Below, piece by piece: positions 14,452 through 26,780 of a DNA stretch of 64,000 nucleotides; position 1 is the stretch's first letter; the number at the start of each line of letters is the position of its first letter. The notes beneath the pieces were generated by a model. That model searched no databases, was not told the DNA's origin, and worked only from the letters and a program-made list of their open reading frames with translations. The stretch comes from Suillus spraguei (lineage: Eukaryota; Basidiomycota; Agaricomycetes; Boletales; Suillaceae), in assembly GCA_016800925.1 (NCBI GenBank), contig JABCPU010000260.1, positions 1 through 64,000 on the forward strand, in the 5' to 3' direction. Both the position numbers and the translations under genes were made by a program.

Positions 14452-16598
14452 GTGATTCAGGCACGTTTACGTAACCTGCGTCCAAGCCTATTCAGCTTTT
14501 CCGAACATGATGTATACGCATACATGCACTTTCGAACAAAGTGTTATTCCTCGACATATCTATCCAATCCTGGCTGTACACTTTATAAACAGGACAGAAG
14601 ATCCAATTGCCGTCATAGCACTGAAGGTAGCCCAGGCTATCAAAAACTCAAAATGCTACTGAGATTACGACAAGAGCAGTAACGGCGTTACATGACTCCG
14701 TGCAAGACGAGAGTCAGTCCATCTGAGTCGACATCGGAGTCATTCTCAGATCTCGGAAATCCACGCGGATAATCTGATCTTACACCTACTAACCAAGATG
14801 GCAATTCTAAGATCCGGGCCATGTATCGTGACATGACTCTAAGCGCACTGGAAGAGGGACCAAAAAGTGTTGCTTCCCTCTCCTGCTATTACAGACCGGG
14901 CGTCCTTGGCGGAGCAGAGCGTCGATATATGAATATCAAAGCGCAGCTTGGGTTCCTACTCGATTTATGCCATCTTCCTAGGCAAGGAATGATTACATCG
15001 CTACATTGCAGTGAGTCGCTACTACTTACGTCCACGAATGAACTAGACGTCTGATGTATTTTGGTGGTGTCAATCGTAGCGGATCGATCTCCCCTTAACC
15101 TTCCCGCCACAATCACGAACCTTCTGGCTGTACGTTTCATACTTACTCCGTATGCTCCCCGCATCACTGAAATTCGCTTAACCTGATAGGCGGCCTATGG
15201 GGCTATGACTTTATTTATATTACCTTTTTAACCAGTTTTATTTTGCTGCGACATACCAGTGCATTTGTTTATCGAGTGCGCGATGATATCGCTCTTTGAC
15301 TATACTTATTCTCTCGTTTGCAAGGTCATTCCTTCCACCACAGAAGTCGGCAGTCACAACGTCACAATAAGTCACAGCATGTCACGTAGGCCGGTTTTAG
15401 ACAAAAGTATAAATTCGATTAGTATTTGACGTAAGCGAGCGAGTATTTACTATTTACTAGATGTCGAGGTTAACCATTAGTAAATTTCAAGGGGGTGAAA
15501 GTATTCAGACCATGTATGTATGGATGAGATTCGACCGTCTACTACCGGCCTCAGTGCAGTATTATATAAAACACCGGCAGATTTTCGTTTCAACCGACGT
15601 TCAAGCTCGCAAATATAATAAGTTTTGTATCAGAGAGAGGATTATGTCTATGTTAATAATTTAAGTCATGAAAGTGGGGTACCGATTGCAGTCGATTCAT
15701 CAACTGAAAGCTAAGCTTAAGCAATTCGGTTCTCTGTCCGTTCTTTTTTTTTAATTCAGGTTTCTTGTTGTCCGTAATTGCAGCTGTCACAGCCTTACAA
15801 TTACTCCTAAGTACTGCTACATTCCTAACTTTAATAATACAGTTCTTCCTATTCAGCTTCAAGTGAACGAGGTACGTGTCAGCAGACCTCAATCACCACT
15901 CACCAAGTATGATTTCTAGACGTTTATAGGCATAGCTTGTTACTCGCTACGTCTTTGCGCCCCAGTGAACTCTGCACCTACACAATCGCCTGCTTCTAGT
16001 ACCAGCTTATTAACACTACTTCGATTCCTGACAAGTCCCGGTCTAGAAAGGGGTTCACGTTTCCGTCGAAGTTCATTTGTCTGCGCAGTGCGGAACTTGG
16101 CTTTGAGATTATGGCTGTGGGCGATAACCCCCAGTCAAAACCCAACATGATGGGAACGGGCGCCAGCGGACGACATCTGAAAAATTCTTCTTGACTAGGC
16201 AATTTCCCGAGCTAAACAGAATCCACTCAAGTGCGTCCCATATATTACATGATGGGGCAGGGTTTTCCGTGATGATATCGGATTTTTATCGTAATTTACA
16301 TATCTCACCCGATTCAATCATATTTACTATAGTCAAGCACATGGGATGTACTGTGACAACAGCGGACAGGATCTGATTTTCACCGTAGTTTACATATTTC
16401 ACCCGATTCAAGCATATTTATGAGAGTCAAGCAAATGCAATGTATTGTGACGACATCAGACAGGATTGGATGACATGGGATGTTACAGTGCAGTCGCAAA
16501 TAGCAAACCGCAGGGTGGGGGCACAAAAGCAGGGTGAAAACATGCAGGCAGGACAGCAATAGGCAATGAAAAAGACATACAATGCAGGGGAAAACATA
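14452..16598. other. Gene-poor stretch
   Basis: No open frame here has a recognisable domain. The longest, 92 codons at 14889-15167 on the minus strand, lacks splice partners. The segment 15200-15900 is AT-rich. A two-copy tandem repeat near 16277-16470 is listed separately. Confidence 0.5.
16277..16470. repeat. Two-copy tandem repeat of about 97 bases
   Basis: The units share GTAxTTTACATAT, CACCCGATTCAAxCATATTTA, GTCAAGCA and GTGACxACA in the same order and spacing, one starting near 16277 and the next near 16374. They differ at roughly one base in six, so the duplication is not recent. They lie just beyond the 3' end of the hypothetical gene on the minus strand. Confidence 0.75.
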
Positions 16599-18679
16599 CT
16601 AGTATAGTGCGCCGTTGCAGACGGCACAATCAGAACCCTTTGTCCACGTCCCTGCGCTCTGCAACCGCTCTGCGTCGGCCTTGTACTCATCTTGCTGTGC
16701 GGGCGTGAGTGCCGCCCAATACATGCGGAATTCTTCGGTTGTTCCACTCGTCTCGTTCACCTGCTTCAGCCAACGCCATGCGCATAAGTTTCTGCATGAC
16801 AAAGGTTAGTGCAAAACATTAAGAGACAGGCATACTAATACTTACCGAGCGTTCTTCGCGGCACCTGGTCGCATCTTCTTCTTTCCATCCGCTTTTGCAG
16901 CTAACTTGTTGTTAGATGCACTTGGTCCATCGTCGTTTGTCTTCTTGATTGGGCTAAGTGCTGGGGCAGGGACTGTCTTGGCGATTCCGTTAGGTCCGAA
17001 AATATCAGCCCTTTCATAGCATTGGAGTTAGTAGCAAGGACGAGCATGCAGTATGAGGTACTTACAGTGGATCCTGCAATATAATCTCATTCTCTTTGTC
17101 GGCACATTCAAGTTGTATGTTCTGAGATGTTCCTGGTGTGTGACAAGTCGGCAAGGTCTTATTTTCAGAAGTAGACACGGTCGGACGTAAAGGCGATCTG
17201 GGAAGATATAAGCCTTGTGGAGTGGGCTGCGGTAAGTGGACTCCAAATGGTGGGGCAGATGCATCGCGTGGGTAGGTTGGCGTGATGCGAGTACTTTCGA
17301 GGGCAAGACAATCATCAATGGGCGAAGGAACACAGATGTTGGCGCTAGTGCCAGGCTCAGAATCTTGATCTGGATGCAGGGGCATAGCATCAGTCGAGAG
17401 TAAAGGTCGTGATATAGTACCAGGGTCGACTAGCAGTATTGATATTAGCAAGATAATGAAAGAAAGAACAATACATGCCTTTTTGTTCAATGGGAAGCAG
17501 GGGAGACAGTGCTGAGTCAACTAGTGGTAATGTGAGCATCGGAATTATGAGAAAAAAAATGCATACATTTAGGTTTCTTCAAACGGTCTTGTTGGACCAG
17601 GGTTTTGCTGTCGTCAGACAGGCGCCGCTTGCCATTTCCTTTAGCCCGGGCTTCAGTGCGTTTCAATTCCAACACCTCAAGTTCATCCAAGTCGTCGATA
17701 TGCTCTTCCTTGGCTGAGAGCTTCCCTGGTACGTCCTTCCAGTTTCTGTCAGTCCCAAGATTGTTCTTCCGCCAGGATGAGTAATCAGTGATGCAAAGCA
17801 GCTCGAGTTTCCAGCCGCAGTGGTCGAATAGGAATAGCGGGAACTGTTTCACCATGATATCGAATATGAGCTTCTTGCCAGTAGCACAGATCCTTGACCA
17901 GGTGGGTGGAGCCAATTTCTGAACAACCAATTCAGCCCAGGCTGCGCGCAGAACCTTACGAATTGCTTTGAGTTGCTCGATTGTGACAGGTCTACCATCC
18001 TCGAGCTCTAGCCAAGGGGCTTTACCCCGAGTCCCAGTCCCAGACTCAGCATTCTCGATGTATTTGTCATAATCTGCTCGACTCCAGAAACAGATTTTTG
18101 GGTGAGAGTCTTTCGAAGGACGGGCTTTGTTGTGTCCTGTTAATGTGTCGTCTGCGAGACTGAAACTCAGTGGGTCAGTGGAATCCGGAAGTCGCAGTAC
18201 ACTGATAAGTTCAGTAAAAGATGCCCTAGAACAAATAAGACACGGCTGTGATCTAAGTATCATCATGATAGGTGAACAAGACTGACTTGATAGTGTCGCG
18301 TTCGGTAATAGTCTTGCTTAACTCAAGTTGAGTCTCTGTGAGCTGTGCTTGGTATATAGAGAGCTGTTCTTGAAGGGCATGCACCTGCCGTGCTGTAATG
18401 AAATTTGGTGTGGCCTGCTGCATATATGCGCCCTAGAACATAATCTGGGAGCTGACAGTATCAAAAAATTAAGCAACTCACACCAGAGAATCCAGAAGGA
18501 GTAGAGCCTGCAAATGTGTGCGGATCATCGAATGAATCCGGTGAAGCTTGAGCTAGTGATGAAGATAGGGGCATGGGAGCCTGTGGTCTGAATCTACTCG
18601 AAGATTGTTCATTTGCACGAAGAGAAGGGATCGTGAAATCATGTGAGTATCGAGCAGTGGATCCACAAGAAAAATCCAT
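16599..18679 (-). CDS. Hypothetical protein of a mushroom-specific family
   Basis: Function unknown. The start at 18677-18679 opens a serine-rich segment (MDFSCGSTARYSHDF). After introns comes a coiled-coil-like stretch (QVHALQEQLSIYQAQLTETQ, about 18310-18400). The long central exon (17517-18200) carries KICFWSRADYDKYIENAE, GTRGKAPWLELEDG, QLKAIRKVLRAAWAELVVQ and PPTWSRICATGKKLIFD, then a basic segment (KRRLSDDSKTL). The last exon reads WRWLKQVNETSGTTEEF, YWAALTPAQQDEYKADAERL and ends CAVCNGALY with TAG at 16599-16601. I recognise this arrangement, with a YWSxxxYDKxIExxExGTGTRGKAP-type core, from multi-copy hypothetical genes in Agaricomycetes, but know no function. Intervening splice sites at 16850-17500 are not resolved. 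It could be a domesticated or repeat-borne gene. Confidence 0.6.
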
Positions 18680-20381
18680 GTTGCTGGTGGACTGTGAAGA
18701 ACACTACAGTTAATCAAGTAACTTGTAAAATGTATGAGCTTACCCTTGCATTGGGACAATGCCAACGAAAACGATATGATGCGCAACGAGAACGACACAG
18801 AACGATACGATAGACGACGACGACGACAGGAGTGATAACGATACCGTCCAGGTGCACGACAAAAACGATGTGATGCACGACGAAAACCACACGTGCAACG
18901 CATCTTCCTTGGAAATCTCAGATCTTATCATTTTTACTATTATGTAATTATAGAAATATCATATTTCCCCCGACCCCGTCATGTTGGATCTTTACTGGGG
19001 ATAACCCTTGATCGAACTATCGAACACGATCCTCTGCCGCCCTATCCCCTGCAAATCTTGCATATGAAATTGCTAGTGCCATGTTGAGATCGATCATTGT
19101 CACAACTACAGCCAACGGATCATAATGGTCATCGGTCATCGAGTATGTAGGTATATCTTTTGCTTCTAGTATATCAAATTGATGCCGGACGGGAGTCCGC
19201 TCGGGCTGTCTGAGTTTTGAGACCGTAAGCCTAGTTCCGCTAGTGCAAATTACTTCCTGGGGACTCCATCTCCATCCGGGGTTCAATACAACTTGAAGTA
19301 CTATTCGATGATCCGTTGAATCGCCTCCGTTCTAACTCCTCGAATCAATTGTCCTTGGCAGACTTATTAGTATAACATATCCCCAAGCTGTAAGCCATAG
19401 TACGTGGCAGAAGGTCCGAGGGCTTGGCGCCGAAGACGATGAGGTGGTTGTTGGTTGCAAGTACTATTAGTAGTAACGTTCACATAGCATACATAATCAT
19501 GGGAACAACCACAGTCTTCCTTCATCGAAGAAATATGCTATGCTGCAGGTATTGGGGTACCAGGTCTAGGGGTAGTAGATCGGCTGTCGAATATAACAAT
19601 CAAGTACTAGTACGACGGGGTAAGACTAATAGGTAATACGAAGAATGCGGGGTATATTAGCTCTACCGTAACTACTCATCGGCTAAGTAATTGTTAGTAA
19701 TAGCATGGGACAAGGATCTTGCTTGCACTGACCTGACTGCGGAAAATAACTTGAAGGCGTATCACAAGCTGGGTCTGTCTCATTCCAGAAGCTATGACTG
19801 AAAGACTCGATCCCATAGGATGAGTATGAAAATAACTATTTTCCTTTGATGGAAACTTTTCATATCGTAACCCTACTACTAGACCTCGGTCACATCGCCG
19901 CTTTCCGCACCCACGTACATTCAATCCACAGCCGGGTCGCACTGGCATCTCGTTATTCGGCCTCGGTTAGTGACACAGCTTGGCACAGTTAGAGCTTCAA
20001 GTTCTCAGAGATGTAACGAGCTCTGACGTTACTACCTCGGTCTATGGACATGGCGTGATCTCTGGAATTCAATACAATACTGCACCATCCATATTACGTT
20101 TAGTACCATAATGGTATATTTGGGACTGAAAATTTATTCAAGTTTGACATGACATTGCCATTTTCAATATAAGTAGACGTCGTAGACCACTTCTTACTAG
20201 ACCCTCTCAGTGCGCGTACCACGGTTGACTTGGCGCTCTGGCAACCAAATCTGTGTTCTTAGCGTGGAAGCAACCCCGTTACATCCATCCGAGTCATACT
20301 ACTTAAAACCGTACCACGTCTCGGCTGCCTCCCGTATCTGTCGCATTTTCAACCTCTTCTCCCGAATACCCGTTCCTCACC
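18680..20381. other. Intergenic region with repeat-rich promoter
   Basis: Between 18770 and 18900, upstream of the hypothetical gene, short imperfect repeats of the form ACGAxAAxxACGATxTGATGC occur at least twice, with a run of GAC triplets near 18815. The rest, to 20381, shows no gene with recognisable domains. TATA-like motifs (AATATAAGTAG near 20170) precede the chorismate mutase start. Confidence 0.45.
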
Positions 20382-21483
20382 ATGTTGTCCCAAAATTTCA
20401 TGCTAGAGAAAGACCCTCTGTCTCTCGAGCGAATCCGTCAAATCTTGGTCCGCCTAGAAGACACTATCATCTTTGACCTGATAGAGCGAGCGCAGTTCGC
20501 TCACAACCCCCGAATCTACATCCGGGGCTCCTTCCAAGAGCTGAGGGACCTAGAATTCGACGGAAGCTGGCTCGAGTGGTTTTTGAAAGAGATCGAAACC
20601 TTCCATGGTTCGTACCTTGACCAATGCTAAACATAGGTTGTGTGCTAACTCCCATCACGCAGCTAAAGCTCGTAGATATACAAGGTATAGCACTCTTACA
20701 ATCAGATTTGCTTCACGTTTTAACGTCATGATAGTCCCGATGAATACCCTTTCACGTCCAACCTTCCTGTCCCAGTGCTTTTACCCCTGGCTTTCCCAAA
20801 AATACTACACCCAAACACTATCAACGCAAATCCATCAATCCTCTCTTTTTACACTCGTTCTATCGTTCCGCGGATAACAAGACGGGCAACTCTCGCGCTA
20901 GCTGCGATCAAACGGTCAAATGGGATTATTGGAGATGAAGAATACGAGGACGATGGCAATTACGGCAGCGCAGCTACCATTGACGTTGAAGTTCTACAGG
21001 CGATTAGTAAACGCGTGCACTACGGTCGGTCACTTTCATCGACTCCGATATCCTTCTAATACGTCTAAATGCAGGGAAATTTGTTTCTGAATCAAAATTC
21101 CTTGAGAACCCCGCTGCCTTCATCCCCCATATTCTGACGCCCAATCCAGTCGCGCTCGAGGCCTTGGTTACGAAACCCGAGGTCGAGCGTAAACTACTTC
21201 AACGTTTACGCAAGAAAGCTGCTATATACGCCCAGGAATTTAGTGCTGATGGTGACGCCATCGTCAACTCTCATTTGAATGGAAGTGCGAAAATTGATGT
21301 TGATGGTGTGGTGGAGTTGTACGAGAGTTATATCATCCCTCTGACAAAAGAGGTCGAGGTATGCGTTTACTCCTTGTCATCCAAGTGCATCCTTAACTTT
21401 GTGTATTTTGCTAGGTCGATTATCTGTTGCACAGACTGGATGGCTTGTCGCAGGAAGAGATCGATACTCTCGCTGCACAGTAA
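20382..21483 (+). CDS. ARO7: Chorismate mutase (eukaryotic AroQ type)
   Basis: Converts chorismate to prephenate at the branch towards phenylalanine and tyrosine. ATG 20382 starts [20 protein letters not shown], then [21 protein letters not shown], the first helix of the all-helical fold with the active-site arginine region. Introns near 20610-20660 and 20690-20740 lead into [23 protein letters not shown] sequence, then [30 protein letters not shown] helix and [15 protein letters not shown] (split by an intron ending near 21074). The last exons carry [33 protein letters not shown] and [21 protein letters not shown], ending with TAA at 21481-21483. In yeast the homologue is inhibited by tyrosine and activated by tryptophan. 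Length and motifs are those of the family. Confidence 0.93.
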
Positions 21484-24128
21484 TGGACCATGTGATCGAC
21501 TTTTGAACTCTATTTGTGACGCTGCATAACTTGTTTCCATACCTCCATGTTCTACCATACATAATCACAATAGTTCCATTGGTTTTGTATATCTAGGGTT
21601 TTTTTCACGTATGTTATTTATCTTGCGGTGTTCCAGCACCTTTTGCATTCAATGGACTTGTCTGGACGTAGTTTTCTGGTAGATCTTCACTGGAGATTAT
21701 GAGGTGAAGATTCAGAGTTACTTTGGGAAGCGAAACTTGTTCATCCGTGCATGCCGCAGGAGAAAGTCAGGCTATGAGTACTAAGCCGGTACTACGGGGA
21801 GATCTTGGTACGCCGGCCTTGGTGACGGGCGTATGAAGACAACCACCACATTGCTACCTGACTAATATGCCATGACGCTGGGTGTCCGAATCTCGACGGA
21901 TCACTAGGCTCAATTCCTGATGCCATCTGCTCTGCTATTTACTATCTTTTCGTATTCGAGCGTCTGATCTGCACGATCCACATGATTGATTAGCCATAAG
22001 TTCCGCTTACACAGCACAAGGACGGTCCGAAAGCCTAGGGGGTTCTGTCAGTCGCACGGACATGGTCGCAGCATTCTTCGAATCCGCTGAGAAATTTCAT
22101 TAAACGTAGGCCATGCCGCAGAATGGGAAGCTATCAAACTGAGCCGGCACGGATGTTCTGGACTTGTAATATTCACTGTAATTTCGGGGCGTCCCGAAAT
22201 GCAATGGTCATCGGCATGAGGACAAGGCACCCAAATTGGCGTCACTGGAGCAGAGTGCGAGATCTCGTGACCTGATGTAGAACAATTGTTTGAACGCAGG
22301 CAGCTCAGCCGGCACAATGTTCTGGATCTATATTTACTGCAATTTCGGGACGTCCCGAAATGCAATAATGGCCAGAGGACAAAGGCACTGTGCACTAAAC
22401 TCGTTCTACATTAGTGCGGCAGTGAGACATATTTCTCCTTTCACAACAGAGCGTGGTCATGACACACGTATAACGAGCATCGAGGACAAGGGCACCCATG
22501 TTGGGTCACTGGAGCAAGGCGCGCGATTGCGTTGACACTCGTGACCTATGTAGAACAATTGTGTCTGATATCAGCTGTTCCACTAATAGTACTGATGGAC
22601 AGATAAGGAGGCGTAAAAACGTTGCACGACTCTTTTGAATCCAAAAAATAGTGGGAGCTGCGTGATCGTGACTTGTCTGACGACGAGATGTGCAGGCAAC
22701 GCTTATTAAGCGCATGCCTACACTTGGCGTCGACCCCAGCGCATGCTCGTCGTGGTCGGCGACGTGCGGAGATCTGTGGGCAGCGAGGGACACGGCGGGG
22801 AGGGAGATGAGGGCGGGAGTACCAAGAATAGACAGCCGAGCTATCATCGAGCCCACCGCGTGACACGGTGTGTACGCTGTCCTGCAGGACAAAACCGGGA
22901 TTCTGCAAAAAAAAAATTGTGCATCATGACTCATGATGGATGAGCTCGTGGGCACCGTACGCCGTACTCGAACAAATTTTTTCGGGCATTCGGTGTCGGC
23001 ATTGACGTGAACCAGCGCACGAAGACTCATCAAACATATTTTTGAGGTGGAAAAAATTGCGCAGAGGTGCAGGGTGGCATCTCACTATATCGAAAACGGC
23101 GCGAGAACAAGCGATCTCCTCCCGAACTTTACGGCAGGATCGGGGATGTCACAGCCACGACTGTGCGGCCGTCACCTCAATCTAAACGTTCCTTATGTGA
23201 GATGGGTTAATGACATTGTCCAAAAATGGTATGTAAGATGATCCTGGCGCAGTGGCAGGAGTCTTGGCTTGAAGTCGGTGCGCTTTTCGACAAGTCCTGC
23301 GCTGTGTCAAGTCCCAAAGTCTGTTAGATATAGCCGCAGCCTCTCGCCATCATGATAAGGTTTGGCCTTGGGGTTACAGTCCGGTCCAACGTGCGTGTTT
23401 TGCATGTATTATCACATGGTACTTACTAGTGGACATTGGGTCCTGTGGTAAGTTGTTTGCGGAGGCGCCGAAGGGTTGGAGAAAGGTCTATTTGTCACCT
23501 CGGATACTGCCGTTGCGCCAGCGCATTGGCACTTTTGCTTTGATACTTGCTTTGGAGTACTACTCCCGCAAATCCCGGTTTGATCGTCATGACAGAATTC
23601 AATTATTCAAGTCCAGTTTGCTCCTCTTCACTACCTTCGTAATGTTCTTTGTTGATGTATTGCGTTACGTCTCTCCCACAATCGAAATTCTAGTTATATT
23701 GTTGTTGCATACGAGCTCAGGTTGTCCCGCTGTATCATGATGCATACATGACACGATCTCACGGGGCTCTCTTCGAAGCTATTTTCGCCCGTGCTTCTAT
23801 CTTTCACTTAGTTTGAGCCTCAAAAGCCTTTGTGCCAGATTACAGTCAATTTCAATTTGAGGGGTTCAAAAGTAGTGTATTTCAAAGCGTACGAAATGAA
23901 TCCAAAAGTACGGGGGACGCAAGCCCAATGTGATGTTCCCAGCTGTGAGAGGGAATGCAAAAAAAAAAATCCAGGCAATAATATATCTACAACATACAAC
24001 TAGTCCAGAGGAAGTCATCAAGGACCAGTAAGTACAACAGAGAACCCAATGGAACTCATAAATAGGAATAAATCGACGGGATTATAAGCCAAGATCTAGG
24101 GAACACAGTGAGTCACAAAGACCGTAAT
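21484..24128. other. Long gene-free stretch with short repeats
   Basis: More than 2.6 kb without a recognisable gene. It contains the duplicated palindrome segment at 22130-22580 (listed separately) and a weak Pol III-like stretch near 23240-23320. The open frames at 22506-23033 and 22546-22908 overlap on one strand in different phases and show no domain. It may be old repeat debris. Confidence 0.5.
22135..22575. repeat. Imperfect repeat carrying a 20-base palindrome
   Basis: A segment beginning GCCGGCAC, with ATGTTCTGGA and then the palindrome, occurs at about 22143 and again at about 22310. The palindrome is perfect at 22342-22361 (ATTTCGGGAC followed by its reverse complement) and has one mismatch at 22181-22200. 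A second shared block (GGCACCC, then GTCACTGGAGCA, then CGTGACCT and TGTAGAACAATTG) lies near 22225-22290 and again near 22492-22562. Confidence 0.75.
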
Positions 24129-26214
24129 TCACAAATAGGTGGACGCCGTACCTTCCAACAGACGTTTCGCTTCCTCGGGGCCAATGTTCCTGGTTGCACG
24201 CCTAGCCAACAGTTTCTCCGTTCGGTATTTCTCGTACAGAACTTCGCGAGTATGTACCTTGAGAACCTGAGTGTTTCGTAGTTTCATCACTATATACAAT
24301 ATATCAACGGATTATTCACCTTCAAATGAGTCAACAGAATCGCTGTTCGGAAGGCGGCAAAGTCACAGTGGTCAGGGTTTAGTACGTCAATAGTCCCCCA
24401 TCTGAACTTTCTAGTGAACACGCCCCTGAGATCCTCTGGGGGACCTTGAAGAAAGACAGATTTGCGGACTACGGTGGGACTATCCGGGGAAATGGGCGTT
24501 TCTGCCTCAGGAGAAGAGGGCCCTGTCGCATCTCCCCGAGCGGAAAAGCTAGATTCAGGGCGAACCGGCTGTAGCCGTCTAATCCGCGGGGCACTTGCCT
24601 GTTCCGGAGCGATAAGCGCAAAGGGGAGTAACGCTGAGAGATCTGTTTTGGAGACAACATGAGCTGAGAAACGAATATTCGCTACGCTATCTTCTTCGGC
24701 GTCATCGGGATAACAGGGCTCTCTTTCATCCTGAACTACGGCGGACAGGTCACGACGAGAGCGGGAACGAGAACGGGAAGGCCGCGTCCCTTTCAGTGTG
24801 ATTACTGGACGTGAGGGGCGTCCCTTATTTTCATTATCATTTGCAACGTAAGAGCTCCCATTTTGGTGGCTGTCGCCGTTCCCACGATGACCATTTACTT
24901 CTCGTGGCAACGTCGTGGCGGCTTTATCGTCCGAGAGTGATTTGGGTGTGGGCGAGTCCGTCAGTTTGGGTGTGGAGAACACCCCAAAATCTAGTCCAGC
25001 TGACTTTAGGTCCCTGTGGACAGCTGCTTTCACCAATGACAACGTGTCATCCGTAAGTGAGTCCGCATGTGCAATAACAGGAAGCACGTTCACCCGTGCC
25101 GAAAGACGACGGATCACGCGAAGCTCAGCGGGGGACATTGCGAAGTCCCTGGAATATTCTTGATGGGGAATGGCTTCTGGGGTATCTCCGACGGTGGTAC
25201 GAGAAGCCGTGGTATTTGACCGGGCTCTGCCCGACATGGGGGACTGAACGGGAGGTGACGGTGACAATATAGACGATGGATCAACCATAAAGATACACCT
25301 AAGTCCAGAATTTTGAATCAATGGCTGTTAACATGACAAATTTCCTACAAGTGAACATGTTGATCCCCTTTAGTTTGACGGACGACTTTAGATTCCTATA
25401 TATCCATTCAGTAACGACTCTAAAAGAACAAGGTCGCGTGATATACCTCACTCATTGTATCTGCATATTGCGCGTCAAGATACTTGATCATCTCACTGAC
25501 CTGACGTTCGACCTGCAACTCGTGCCCGCCGCTGAAATCCAATCCGGGGGTGTCAATGACAGTCAGAAGCACTCGGTCATACCGCGACTCGCAAATCTCA
25601 ACACACGCCGTGTTAATTTGCTGTGTATGCTTCAGAGAACCATTTAAAAACCGGTCCAAGCCCACGCGCTGGTCTTCCGTCGCATTTGGTGACAAGTCTG
25701 CAGTTTCGAGAAGTAAACGCAACAACGAAGTTTTCCCCGTGCCTCTCGCTCCTACAACCTGATTGACGCGTCGTAGTTCAATCAGTTTTGGGATATCAAT
25801 GTGGTGACATACCATGAGGTTGAACGCAGGTGAAGCACGGTTTTTACGGTGGGATCGCCGTGATGATAATGCAGGAACGGTGCAAGATTTCCTATTACCG
25901 AACGCAGACGGGGGGTGAGACATATACATGGACGAAATCTTGCTGCCATTATCCGGCGGTTGTCCTGCAATTAACCGAAATGGTTTGTGGAATGGAATGG
26001 GGGCACGATCGGAGGAGGATATAGAGCTTTTGACCGCACCTTGCTTGGGATAATGTTCTAGCTCTGGACGGGGACTTTCGTGTATTACCGTGACATCTAC
26101 CAAGTTTTCCGGCCATGGAATGCCTTGAGAATGCAGTTCAGGCAAAGAGGGAGAGGTTTTTAGTGGTGACCCCGTGGAGTGTAGAGTTTGGGGTTTTCTG
26201 CGAAAAGAAAACAT
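24129..26214 (-). CDS. Septin-like P-loop GTPase
   Basis: A complete five-exon model keeps frame for 625 residues: exons 26214-25813, 25758-25447, 25395-25349, 25298-24320 and 24266-24129. The N-terminal 130 residues are low-complexity. The G domain opens FNLMVVGARGTGKTSLLRLL (Walker A GARGTGKT), a good match to septins (LMVVGxSGxGKS). G3 is DTPGLDF; G4 is AHAD in place of the septin AKAD. The short exon ESKVVRQTKGDQHVHL matches the septin ESKVRRN-type segment. A long insert with arginine/serine repeats separates G4 from the septin-like RWGTIDVLNPDHCDFAAFRT block. The tail lacks a long coiled coil. The intron 25759-25812 is 54 bases and stop-free, so it could be read through. It is a divergent relative, not one of the core septins. 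Likely binds GTP; role unknown. Confidence 0.8.
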
Positions 26215-26780
26215 GATAAGATACAAGAATAGTGAGAGTGTGACAGTGTAGGACGGGTATGGACACTGGTAGGATAAAGAACGTGCGGGATATAGGAATG
26301 TTAGTTTACAGCCAAAGAGACAGGTTTACAGGCAACGGTGCTGCCGCTTCAGTGGTAATTTTAGTATCAAGGAGAAGTCAAATCCATATTTCGACAGAAT
26401 CACAAGCTCATGGCAACCCAACGGTGGTTGATAGGTCATCCGGATTCCCACCAATGGCAATAGTACTACGACTTTCAACGTTTGTACAAACTTTAGCTTG
26501 ATTCCCCAACTTGAATTGACATACATACAATGGTCGACGATAGCAATACCGAAGAGAAAACATTGACGCCCGAAACGATAATAGCAAAAGAGAAAAATAC
26601 AGCGCAATCGTGGTCCATGCACCAAACAAGACAAGAACACCTGGAGATAACCCAAAAAACATAACGTTCAACGACAGTTTCCAAGCTTTCCAAGGGACAG
26701 TGCATATGCGAGTTAATTCTACAGTTTACACCTGATTTGGCCAGGGAGCAGGGGAGATGATGAAGGGTGATCAATGGTGC
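26215..26780. other. Intergenic spacer, no gene recognised
   Basis: Lies between the 3' end of the fusion gene and the start of the septin-like gene, both on the minus strand, so it should hold the promoter of the latter. No domain-bearing open frame was found; the minus-strand frames at 26326-26774 overlap one another in three phases. Confidence 0.5.

Noticed and set aside
22506..23033. 175-codon minus-strand open frame
   Set aside because: No domain, odd composition, overlaps other frames and the repeat region.
24129..26214. Core septin (Cdc3/10/11/12)
   Set aside because: AHAD for AKAD, long inserts and no C-terminal coiled coil; it is a divergent relative.
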